10,575 nt of DNA from Planctomycetota bacterium (GTDB taxonomy: Bacteria > Planctomycetota > Phycisphaerae > Phycisphaerales > SM1A02): NCBI GenBank assembly GCA_022567855.1, contig JADFGE010000062.1, forward strand, positions 1-10,575. The letters are read 5' to 3'. Made by a program: the position numbers and the translations under genes. The notes beneath the pieces are model-generated. The model was not told the origin of the DNA and did not search any database. It saw only the letters and a list, made by a program, of their open reading frames with translations. Shown one piece after another: positions 1 through 5,775 of this stretch (positions are counted from its first letter, which is position 1; every line of letters starts with the position of its first letter).

Positions 1-811
1 CGGTGTCTTCAGTCAATGCCGGTGTGTTATCGCGATCAAAGCCTTCATTGAGCATCATCGCGGCGCTAAACTGATCGCCTCGGTACGCCAGTTCCACGCC
101 TTGGGAACGGTCTTGATTGAATTCTTCGTTGACCAATGATCGTTCGACCGCCAACTGCCGGGCGCTAGAGACCAATTCCTCTCTCATAAACGGCGGCTTG
201 AATTGGCCGAAGCGAAGCGTCCAATGGTCGCCGAAGGCTTTGGCGATGAATGCGTCTTGCAAGCCGAAACTGCCACCATCTCTGCTGGCCGAGGATTGAA
301 TCCGATATTGCCAACTCGGATCGATGACGTTCCCGCTGAAGATCAGCTTCGTGCGACGGTTCTCAAATCCCCAACGGTGGTCATCGTCAGGGCTATCGTC
401 TTGTGTGTTGTAGACAAGGCGAGCCTGTAGTTGACCTTGCACCTTCAGCAAGAAGTTGCCGTCAGCGCTGCCGAGAAAGAAATTCTTGTTCCAACCGGCG
501 GTGAGGCCGTCTTGGAGCAGGCTGCTTCGGGTGTCGGCATCAGCCAGCACATCGTATACGAGCGCGCGAATCTCATCTGCCCGTTTAGCTGTGAGCCATT
601 GGTCATTGTTCGCCGATTGAAGCTGATCAACGGTGCGCTCCAGGTCAGCGATTCTTGCTGCAAGCTCTTTGATCGTTGACCGGGACTTGGTTGACTGGCC
701 GTAAGGCGAGGGTTGCTGGGCGGTTGCGTGCGATGCCATTGCGTGGCCGAGGAACAGGGCAGGGATGATCCGGATGAGCTGCCTTGACCGATCCGAAATG
801 AGCTGGAACAT
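1..811 (-). CDS. Outer-membrane porin, phosphate-selective porin (OprO/OprP) type, C-terminal part missing
   Basis: The reverse strand from ATG 811-809 stays open to the window edge (270 codons), so the N-terminus is complete and the C-terminus lies outside. An AGGAGAG ribosome site sits about 5 bases before the ATG. Residues 1-32 look like a secretion signal: basic residues, then IIPALFLGHAMA, with likely cleavage near ATA/QQ. Residues about 45-70 form a heptad-like coiled coil (IKELAARIADLERTVDQLQ), probably a periplasmic trimer stalk. From about residue 105 the sequence turns into alternating beta-strand pattern, beginning with NKNFFLGSADGNFLLKVQGQ and containing LRFGQFKPPFMREEL, which is typical of phosphate-selective porin O/P family barrels common in Planctomycetota. 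The expected role is passive uptake of small, perhaps anionic, solutes across the outer membrane; the family name does not prove phosphate specificity. It is divergent from all other genes here and seems to stand alone. Confidence 0.88.
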   Translation of the reverse strand, partial: MFQLISDRSRQLIRIIPALFLGHAMASHATAQQPSPYGQSTKSRSTIKELAARIADLERTVDQLQSANNDQWLTAKRADEIRALVYDVLADADTRSSLLQDGLTAGWNKNFFLGSADGNFLLKVQGQLQARLVYNTQDDSPDDDHRWGFENRRTKLIFSGNVIDPSWQYRIQSSASRDGGSFGLQDAFIAKAFGDHWTLRFGQFKPPFMREELVSSARQLAVERSLVNEEFNQDRSQGVELAYRGDQFSAAMMLNEGFDRDNTPALTEDT

Positions 812-1183
812 ACGAACTCTCCTGGTGCGGCGATGGGCATTGAGCTGTCGCAGGGGGCGAGAGAATAGCGAAGGGGGGTAGGTCTGCCCGGCAGGGTCGT
901 TTTGTGGATATCAAGAGCCCCGAATTGGGCTGGTAGCCTAGGAAACCGGTGTCTTTCGAGCTTTTTCGATCTCGCGCTTGACGCTACCAGTCCCGGTCCG
1001 TTGCCGCTAGAATGACGGGTATGCGGTCATCGACCGAATTCAGTGCCGCGAGGGGGCACTGGGAATCATCAACCAGTCGGACGCGGCGACCAGCGGCGCG
1101 ACAACGCATCCCATGGTGCGTGCGCTGTACGCCCGTCCACGAAACACGGAAGTGCCAGTCGCAAGTAATCGGAGGGACGCGAC
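812..1183. other. Divergent intergenic region, no gene recognised
   Basis: This 372-bp stretch separates the porin start (reverse) from the WIDH-protein start (forward) and should hold the promoters of both. Open frames in it read as unnatural Arg/Pro/Ser-rich proteins overlapping on both strands, so none is called. Promoter-like hexamers TTGACG (978-983) and TAGAAT (1008-1013) occur in the forward direction, but their 24-bp spacing is too wide for a normal sigma-70 promoter. No tRNA, repeat array or strong terminator was seen. Confidence 0.5.
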
Positions 1184-1732
1184 ATGCCCAAACGGATTGG
1201 GGTCTGGATTGATCACGCCAAAGCTCATCTTGTCGTTCTGGAGAACCAAGGTGCACCAGAAGTAGTAACGATCGCATCAGACGTTGAACATCGTCACAAG
1301 GCGATGCCCACCGGCAGTCCGGCCGTGCCGGGACAGCGCCACGGCGCTCCAATCAAGCGCTACGAGCACCGCCGCGAACAAGAGAAACACCGGTACTACG
1401 AACAGATCGTCGACGCTATTCGGGTTGCCGACAGCATCGTCATCATGGGGCCGGGGCTGGCCAAAAACGAGCTGATCAAAGAGATACGCAAACACCATCA
1501 GCTGGCGGGACTTGTGCTTGCGGTCGAGCCGGCGGACAAGAAGCTGACGCCGGCGCAGCTCGTGGCCAAGGTGCGAGCGGCCTTCGACGAACCGCTGCCC
1601 CGTGGCGTCCCCCAGCGCGGCCCGCTGAGCCACACGCCGCACGAACTGAATCGCGGCAACGGCCGGGCTCACGATCGCCGCGGCGACGAGGAGATATTGG
1701 CAGCCCAGCGGTCCGAGGCAGAGACCGATTGA
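1184..1732 (+). CDS. Small eRF1-like 'WIDH' protein of unknown function
   Basis: The start is ATG 1184, with GGAGGG at 1171-1176 seven bases upstream. The 182-residue product opens with a beta-strand and the motif VWIDHAKAHLVVL (residues 7-19). It continues with a charged middle (60-75, YEHRREQEKHRYYEQI), then SIVIMGPGLAKNELIKEI (84-101), and then VLAVEPADKKLTPAQLVAKV (111-130). This order (WIDHxxA, later F/MGPGxAKxEL, later xxADKxTxxQ) matches a group of short bacterial proteins annotated as translational-machinery or eRF1-domain-like, related to the domain in archaeal and eukaryotic release factors. The GPG(x)AK segment is the best-conserved part. Their biochemical role is not established; a link to ribosome or stress physiology is only inferred from fold. 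Residues about 138-182 (PRGVPQRGPLSH onward) are low-complexity and seem to be an extra tail beyond the usual end. No operon partner is obvious. Confidence 0.72.
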   Translation: MPKRIGVWIDHAKAHLVVLENQGAPEVVTIASDVEHRHKAMPTGSPAVPGQRHGAPIKRYEHRREQEKHRYYEQIVDAIRVADSIVIMGPGLAKNELIKEIRKHHQLAGLVLAVEPADKKLTPAQLVAKVRAAFDEPLPRGVPQRGPLSHTPHELNRGNGRAHDRRGDEEILAAQRSEAETD

Positions 1733-2134
1733 GCGACGGACGGAGCCGCGGATCGAAGTCTTACCCGTGGAGGAGGCGCCACTCTCTATCTTTCTCGCCG
1801 ATCAAGAAGCGTTGTTCCTGCCAAGCTCGAACTGACTGAAGTGGATCGTTGCAGCCTTGCTCGCCGATTCATCCCTCCTATCGCCTGGCGCAAGAAACCG
1901 CCCGGACCCCATTGGCGGCGTGTCATGACTGACGAAATGACACAATCCCAGGAATAGCGGCACTTTACGAGCCGTAACGAATCTTAGCGCTTGGCGATGA
2001 CTGCGCTGTGACTGCCTGTCTTGGTCGCCGCGCTTTGTCCCGCTGATTTGGGTCAGGATTGCCCAGTTACCTCGACGAGGCCCAGCGGTACAAGGAGGAG
2101 CGAAATCACGCCGGCAACTTCCCCAAGAAAAGTC
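1733..2134. other. Intergenic region without a convincing gene
   Basis: About 400 bp lie between the WIDH-protein stop and the promoter of the repressor gene. Short open pieces exist (for example 2059-2157, which has protein-like composition) but lack a credible start and run into the promoter, so they are not called. A 7-bp inverted repeat, GTGTCAT (1920-1926) and ATGACAC (1937-1943) with a 10-base loop, could be a weak hairpin or protein site. A strong ribosome-site-like AAGGAGG at 2092-2098 has no start codon after it. Confidence 0.45.
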
Positions 2135-2163
2135 TTGACCGCCTACGACCCTTGTAGTAGACT
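2135..2163 (+). promoter_or_regulatory. Sigma-70-type promoter of the BlaI-like repressor gene
   Basis: TTGACC at 2135-2140 and TAGACT at 2158-2163 are separated by exactly 17 bp, the optimal spacing for a housekeeping sigma factor. Transcription would begin near 2170, giving a leader of about 40 bases before ATG 2213. The two operators described separately cover the spacer/-10 and the predicted start site. This is a prediction from sequence only. Confidence 0.68.
2143..2160. promoter_or_regulatory. BlaI-type operator, copy 1 (in promoter spacer)
   Basis: The sequence CTACGACCCTTGTAGTAG contains an imperfect dyad, CTAC-n-A-nnn-T-n-GTAG. It resembles known BlaI/MecI operators, which carry TACA/TGTA half-sites, and those of mycobacterial BlaI with GTAGTA ends. 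It lies between the -35 and -10 hexamers and overlaps the first bases of the -10, so a bound dimer would block RNA polymerase. It matches copy 2 at 16 of 18 positions. Confidence 0.78.
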
Positions 2164-2164
2164 G

Positions 2165-2182
2165 CTACGACTGTTGTAGTAG
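2165..2182. promoter_or_regulatory. BlaI-type operator, copy 2 (over the transcription start)
   Basis: The sequence CTACGACTGTTGTAGTAG begins 22 bp (about two helical turns) after copy 1, which would place two bound dimers on the same face of the DNA. With its flanks the dyad extends to T-n-CTAC and GTAG-T-A. It covers the predicted transcription start just downstream of the -10 hexamer. The pair implies negative autoregulation of the repressor and, if co-transcribed, of the M56 protease. Confidence 0.78.
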
Positions 2183-2212
2183 GTTCGACCGCAAGCGCCC
2201 ACGGGAGCCGCC

Positions 2213-2623
2213 ATGACCGCACGCGAAGCTGAAATCGGACAAGCCGAACTCGAGGTGCTTCAGACGCTTTGGGAGCACGGCCCGGCCACGGTTCGTGACG
2301 TGATGAACGTCCTGCACGAGCGCGGCCGGCAGCTTGCCTACACGACCGTGCTGACGTTCCTGACGAGGCTGGAGCAGAAAGGTTGCGTGACGAGCGACAA
2401 ATCGGGTCTCGCCTATGTGTATCGCCCGAAGGTCACGCGCGACAAGGTTTCTCGCTCGCGGCTGGAGGCCGTGCTGGATGCGTTTTACGACGGCTCGCCG
2501 GGGCCGCTGGTGTTGCAGTTGATCCGGGAGGGCAAGTTCACGAACGCTGAAATCGCGGAGCTGCAGGAAGTCATTGATGGATTAGACGCGAAACATCAGC
2601 GTCGGACGCGGTCTTCACCCTGA
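2213..2623 (+). CDS. BlaI/MecI/CopY-family transcriptional repressor
   Basis: This 136-residue winged-helix repressor has the usual family length. The start is ATG 2213, with GGGAG five bases upstream. Residues 9-20 (GQAELEVLQTLW) are the family's opening helix, and 26-36 (TVRDVMNVLHE) the second helix. Residues 41-59 (LAYTTVLTFLTRLEQKGCV) form the recognition helix, closely following the BlaI pattern YTTVxTxLxRLxxKG. The wing is GLAYVYRPKV (65-74), and 75-125 form the dimerisation helices, including the AFYDGSPGPLV segment typical of the family. It should bind as a dimer to the two operators in its own promoter. In BlaI/MecI systems the repressor is inactivated after a partner M56 metalloprotease is triggered; such a protease is the next gene. 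Nothing here indicates beta-lactam resistance, and in Planctomycetota these pairs are abundant with mostly unknown signals, so no bla symbol is given. Confidence 0.93.
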   Translation: MTAREAEIGQAELEVLQTLWEHGPATVRDVMNVLHERGRQLAYTTVLTFLTRLEQKGCVTSDKSGLAYVYRPKVTRDKVSRSRLEAVLDAFYDGSPGPLVLQLIREGKFTNAEIAELQEVIDGLDAKHQRRTRSSP

Positions 2624-2631
2624 TTATTCAT

Positions 2632-2791
2632 CACCACAGAGACACAGAGGACACAGAGGCTTGGCACAGAGGAAGTTATGAGTAATTGCGTTGGGGATGT
2701 CTCAGCACAGGCTGCACACAGGTTGGCAGGGCCCACGTCCGGTCAACCTCGACTATCGCTTGTTCTCTGTGCTCTCTGTGTCTCAGTGGTG
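2632..2791. repeat. Inverted-end element (MITE-like) between repressor and protease genes
   Basis: The left end 2632-2658 (starting CACCACAGAGACACAGAG) and the right end 2765-2791 (ending CTCTGTGTCTCAGTGGTG) are inverted copies that match at 24 of 27 positions, enclosing 106 bp. The left side also carries direct repeats of CACAGAGG at 2643, 2652 and 2665. The element fills most of the 188-bp gap between the two genes. Dispersed CACAGAG-rich inverted repeats are known as intergenic elements in several bacterial phyla; membership here is from memory and not searched. It could fold into a long hairpin in the transcript and so affect the ratio of repressor to protease. Confidence 0.75.
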
Positions 2792-2811
2792 CATTTTCCG
2801 GGCTAAAGGAG

Positions 2812-5592
2812 ATGGCTTTGGAACTGGTGTCGATCGATCTGTTGTGGCGGGGCGCCTTAGCGGTGATCCCGCTGGCGATCGTGGTGGCGATCGTCTGCTG
2901 GTGGATGCCTTGCCGACCGTCTACCCGGCACACGTTATGGCTGATCGTGCTGGGTTTCTTCGCCGTAGCGCCGTTCATGCCCCGCGTGCCGATTCCACAG
3001 ATCGCCGCGCTCAATTTCACCGCAGCGGATGCCGAGGTCGTGCCTCAATCGTTGCCCTCGAGTCAAACCCTCCATCCGCCGGGCGTGGATGTCGGCCGAC
3101 GCTGGTCTATGCACTCCGCCGATGTTCTGCTAGAGGGGCTGCCAACAACAGCTCCGGTGCGAGCCGCCGCGGTACGACCTGACGGCGCGCTCGAATCAAA
3201 AACAGCCTTTGTCGAATCGGACCGGAGCATGGCCCCGGGGAGCCCGCATGTTGGCAAGTCCGTCCTCCCTGCGACTGCCACAAAGTCGCGTATGCCCCAC
3301 ATCCCCGGGGTCGCTCCGTCCGTCGAGCCCAAGCCAAGTCCATCGTCCGTATCCAAGACCGGCGGCGGCATGTCTGATCGCAACGAGCAAGCCGTATCAC
3401 GTGCTCATCCTCTTCCGGTAGCGCTAGGTCGTTGGATTGAATATGCAGCGGGTGTTCGCGACGCTGTGATGGGGTTGCCACCCATACCCGCGCTCGTCTG
3501 GATCGGCGGAATCGTAGTGTTGCTGATCGTGGCCGGCTTGCGGATCGGCCGGTCCGTACAGTTGGTGCGGGCGGCGACGCCGGCCCCGCCCTCGGTGGTG
3601 AATATGGTGGCGGCGGCATCGACGCACCTTGCGCTGAGGCGGTCACCGCTGACGTTGATGACCGACCGGGCCATTTCACCGATGCTCTGGTGCGGTCGGC
3701 ATGTGTACTTGATCCTCCCGCGACAGTTGTGGGAGCAGCTTGATGAGGTGGGGCGGCAGGCGGTCGTCTACCACGAATTGGCGCATCTTCGGCGCCGCGA
3801 CCACTGGGTGTGCTGGGCCGAGCTGATCATCGGCGGGCTCTATTGGTGGAACCCGGTCGTGTGGTTTGTTCGGCTGCGATTGCGCGAGGAAGCGGACCTC
3901 TGCTGCGACGCTTGGGTGACCGCATTGCTTCCCACCGGCCGACGCGCCTACGCCCAAGCCCTGCTTGATGCGCGAAAGCACACGAGCGTAACCCAACCCG
4001 CCATGCCCTGTGTTGGGCTTGGCGTCACAACAAAACGAGCAAAACGATTTGCGAGGAGACTCACAATGGTAATGACCGAACACGTAAGGCCGCGACTGTC
4101 GATTCGCGGCTTGGCCTTGGCGTGCGCGCTGGCGGTGGGTGGATTCATCGTGACGCCGTTGTGGGCCTGCCCGCCCTCAGAGCGAGCGCCCACGACCCCC
4201 AAGCTAATGAAACTGCGCGCCGTTGGGCCGCTAAGCGCACCTCGACCGCCGGCCGAAACGCAACCCGATCGTGATCGAACAACCTTCGAGCAGTTCATGC
4301 GGGGGCGCGATGGTCGCTCGCTCCAAAGGCAACTGGATGAGCTCGAACGGCAGCTTGACCGTCTACAAAAGGAACTGGAGCAGCGCTCCCGTAGCGGTGT
4401 ACGCGACCGCAGAGCACCGCAGGACCAGTTTCGCACCAGACTTGAGGTTCGCCCGGCACCGGGCCCCAAGACACGGGTACGCAAATCCAGAGCCAGCCTC
4501 GGCAAGTTCGAAATCCCGAGCGTCGAGGTCCACATTCAAGTTCCCGACCTGAAGTTTCCGCGCGGCTTGGTCCTGGCCGCACCGCTGACGCCAGCACGGC
4601 CACCGTCGCTGGCTATCACAGCCGCGCCGTTGGCACGCCTTCGCTTGGCGGAGGCGCTGCAATCCGCTGCCATCGCCGGCGGCGGCGACGCCTGCTGCGA
4701 GAAGGTTGTCACCAAGACATACAAGCTGTCCAAAGGCAAGCTCGATGCAATGACCGAACTGATGCGCCGTGATGATGTCCCGATCTTGATTCGCCCGGGC
4801 GACGACGGCATCGAAGTCTACGGCAATCAAGCGCAGCACATGATTTTCGGCGCGTTCGTCAAGATGATCGACGGCGAAGATCAGGTCGAGTCGTACGAGT
4901 TGTCCGAGGGCAAGCTCGGGGCGCTCACCGAACTGATGGCGCGCGACGATGTGCCGATCATCATCGAGCCGGGTGATGATTCAATCACCGTGCACGGCAA
5001 CGATCTGGAGCAGGCCATCTTCAAAGCGTTCGTGAACATGATCAGCGAGACGAAGAAGGTCTCCCAAGCGACCGAGCCGTCCGAACCAGGCGCGGCCCCG
5101 TCCTACCGAAACTGGACCCAGCTTGCCGAGCAGTATGAGAAGCAGGCGACCGAGGCTTACCGCGATAGCGTCAAGAAGTGGGCTGAGATCGCCGAGCAAT
5201 ACGAGGGTCAGGCCGTCAAGTGGTTGTACAACAAGCAGGTCGAGGCGATGCTGAAGGCTGTTGAGGGCCAGGTATCGAACGCGACCCAGGCTGCGAGAAT
5301 GGCTGCCCAGTCGCTGCGCGCCCAAGAGTGGGCTGAGGCCCTCAGCGAGAAGGCCGAACAGATCGAGGAAGAAGCCTCCGAGCTTGAGGACGACGATGAT
5401 CGCGGTCAGTTGCTTCGCAAGATCCAACAGATCATCCGCCAGGTTGAGGCGATGCTCCGACAGGCCGAATCGCTGCAAGATGAGGCCGACACCGCTGAGG
5501 ATCAGGCGGACGCTCTTCGAGATCACGCCGACGAGATCCGGGAGGTGATCGAGGAAATTCGCGAGACGGAGGTTGTATCGAGAGGCCGTTGA
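2812..5592 (+). CDS. M56-family (BlaR1-like) membrane metalloprotease with duplicated outer domain
   Basis: The 926-residue product has BlaR1-like topology. TM1 is about 11-31 and TM2 41-57. An outer Pro/Ser-rich linker follows (58-225), then TM3 (226-243) with basic residues after it. A cytoplasmic protease part carries HELAH at 321-325 and later EEADLCCD (359-366). TM4 spans 431-451 after a strongly basic stretch. The remaining 475 residues should lie outside the cytoplasm. They hold a coiled coil (503-527), two tandem 50-residue units (637-686 and 695-744), and a helical, Glu/Gln/Ala-rich C-terminus (765-920). No penicillin-binding sensor is present. The expected role is to sense an envelope signal and trigger inactivation of the repressor encoded upstream. 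Start choice: ATG 2812 directly abuts AAAGGAG (2805-2811), so TTG 2818 (spacing 6) is possible. An upstream ATG at 2686 lies within the inverted-repeat element and would destroy the membrane-first N-terminus. Confidence 0.87.
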   Translation: MALELVSIDLLWRGALAVIPLAIVVAIVCWWMPCRPSTRHTLWLIVLGFFAVAPFMPRVPIPQIAALNFTAADAEVVPQSLPSSQTLHPPGVDVGRRWSMHSADVLLEGLPTTAPVRAAAVRPDGALESKTAFVESDRSMAPGSPHVGKSVLPATATKSRMPHIPGVAPSVEPKPSPSSVSKTGGGMSDRNEQAVSRAHPLPVALGRWIEYAAGVRDAVMGLPPIPALVWIGGIVVLLIVAGLRIGRSVQLVRAATPAPPSVVNMVAAASTHLALRRSPLTLMTDRAISPMLWCGRHVYLILPRQLWEQLDEVGRQAVVYHELAHLRRRDHWVCWAELIIGGLYWWNPVVWFVRLRLREEADLCCDAWVTALLPTGRRAYAQALLDARKHTSVTQPAMPCVGLGVTTKRAKRFARRLTMVMTEHVRPRLSIRGLALACALAVGGFIVTPLWACPPSERAPTTPKLMKLRAVGPLSAPRPPAETQPDRDRTTFEQFMRGRDGRSLQRQLDELERQLDRLQKELEQRSRSGVRDRRAPQDQFRTRLEVRPAPGPKTRVRKSRASLGKFEIPSVEVHIQVPDLKFPRGLVLAAPLTPARPPSLAITAAPLARLRLAEALQSAAIAGGGDACCEKVVTKTYKLSKGKLDAMTELMRRDDVPILIRPGDDGIEVYGNQAQHMIFGAFVKMIDGEDQVESYELSEGKLGALTELMARDDVPIIIEPGDDSITVHGNDLEQAIFKAFVNMISETKKVSQATEPSEPGAAPSYRNWTQLAEQYEKQATEAYRDSVKKWAEIAEQYEGQAVKWLYNKQVEAMLKAVEGQVSNATQAARMAAQSLRAQEWAEALSEKAEQIEEEASELEDDDDRGQLLRKIQQIIRQVEAMLRQAESLQDEADTAEDQADALRDHADEIREVIEEIRETEVVSRGR
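4720..4869 (+). repeat. Internal repeat unit A of the M56 protein
   Basis: This encodes residues 637-686, beginning YKLSKGKL and containing RRDDVPILIRPGDD. It matches unit B at 33 of 50 residues without gaps. The predicted pattern is strand-helix-strand-strand-helix, similar in outline to the small ring-building (NolW/N1-type) domains of secretins; that resemblance is inference only. Confidence 0.85.
4894..5043 (+). repeat. Internal repeat unit B of the M56 protein
   Basis: This encodes residues 695-744, beginning YELSEGKL and containing ARDDVPIIIEPGDD. It starts 174 bp (58 codons) after unit A, with an eight-residue acidic linker between the two. The most conserved shared core is TELM-x-RDDVPI followed by PGDD, then GN and IF-x-AFV-x-MI. 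Confidence 0.85.
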
Positions 5593-5635
5593 GTTACTTC
5601 AGGTGGCCGCAAGAAGACCAGTGGCGCTGCCGTGC

Positions 5636-5671
5636 AGCGGAGCGAGGCATGCTCAGCGGCTTCGCTCCGCT
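5636..5671 (+). terminator. Hairpin between M56 gene and TPR gene, possible terminator
   Basis: AGCGGAGCGA (5636-5645) pairs perfectly with TCGCTCCGCT (5662-5671), a 10-bp GC-rich stem with a 16-base loop that itself contains the palindrome GCATGC. It lies 44 bases after the M56 stop. The downstream T-run (TTTTCATT, from about 5678) is a few bases away from the stem, so the fit to a classical Rho-independent terminator is imperfect. It may instead be a processing or attenuation structure. Confidence 0.45.
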
Positions 5672-5775
5672 TCGCCGTTTTCATTCAGGTCGAGTACGAT
5701 GGGCCCAACGCCTGTAGATCGGTACGGCCAGGAGCAAGTCGCAAGACCCTTACGACACGGCAGAAAGGTTCGCCA

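Noticed and set aside
445..840. Reverse-strand open frame from ATG 840, Ser/Pro-rich
   Set aside because: It overlaps the porin gene in another frame. The porin frame has a signal peptide, ribosome site and beta-barrel pattern, and this one has none of these.
978..1013. TTGACG and TAGAAT as a promoter for the WIDH-protein gene
   Set aside because: The spacing of 24 bp is well outside the usual 16-18 bp, so it was not called.
984..1352. Reverse-strand open frames opposite the start of the WIDH protein
   Set aside because: Their composition is Arg-rich and typical of antisense frames in GC-rich DNA. They overlap a better-supported gene and have no family resemblance.
2059..2157. Short open frame (LDEAQRYKEERNH...) with protein-like composition
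   Set aside because: It has only a TTG as possible start, no well-placed ribosome site, and runs through the promoter and first operator of the repressor gene. At most it is a relic.
2631..2672. Repeated CACAGAGG units considered as a CRISPR array
   Set aside because: The units are 8 bases with 1-5 base gaps, no spacers of regular size and no cas genes nearby. They belong to the inverted-end element.
2686..2811. 42-residue N-terminal extension of the M56 protein
   Set aside because: It would be encoded by the inverted-repeat element, has Cys-rich unnatural composition, and would precede the first membrane segment without purpose.
5632..5775. 48-residue N-terminal extension of the TPR protein
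   Set aside because: It lies over a hairpin, lacks a good ribosome site and would hide a clear signal peptide beginning at 5776.
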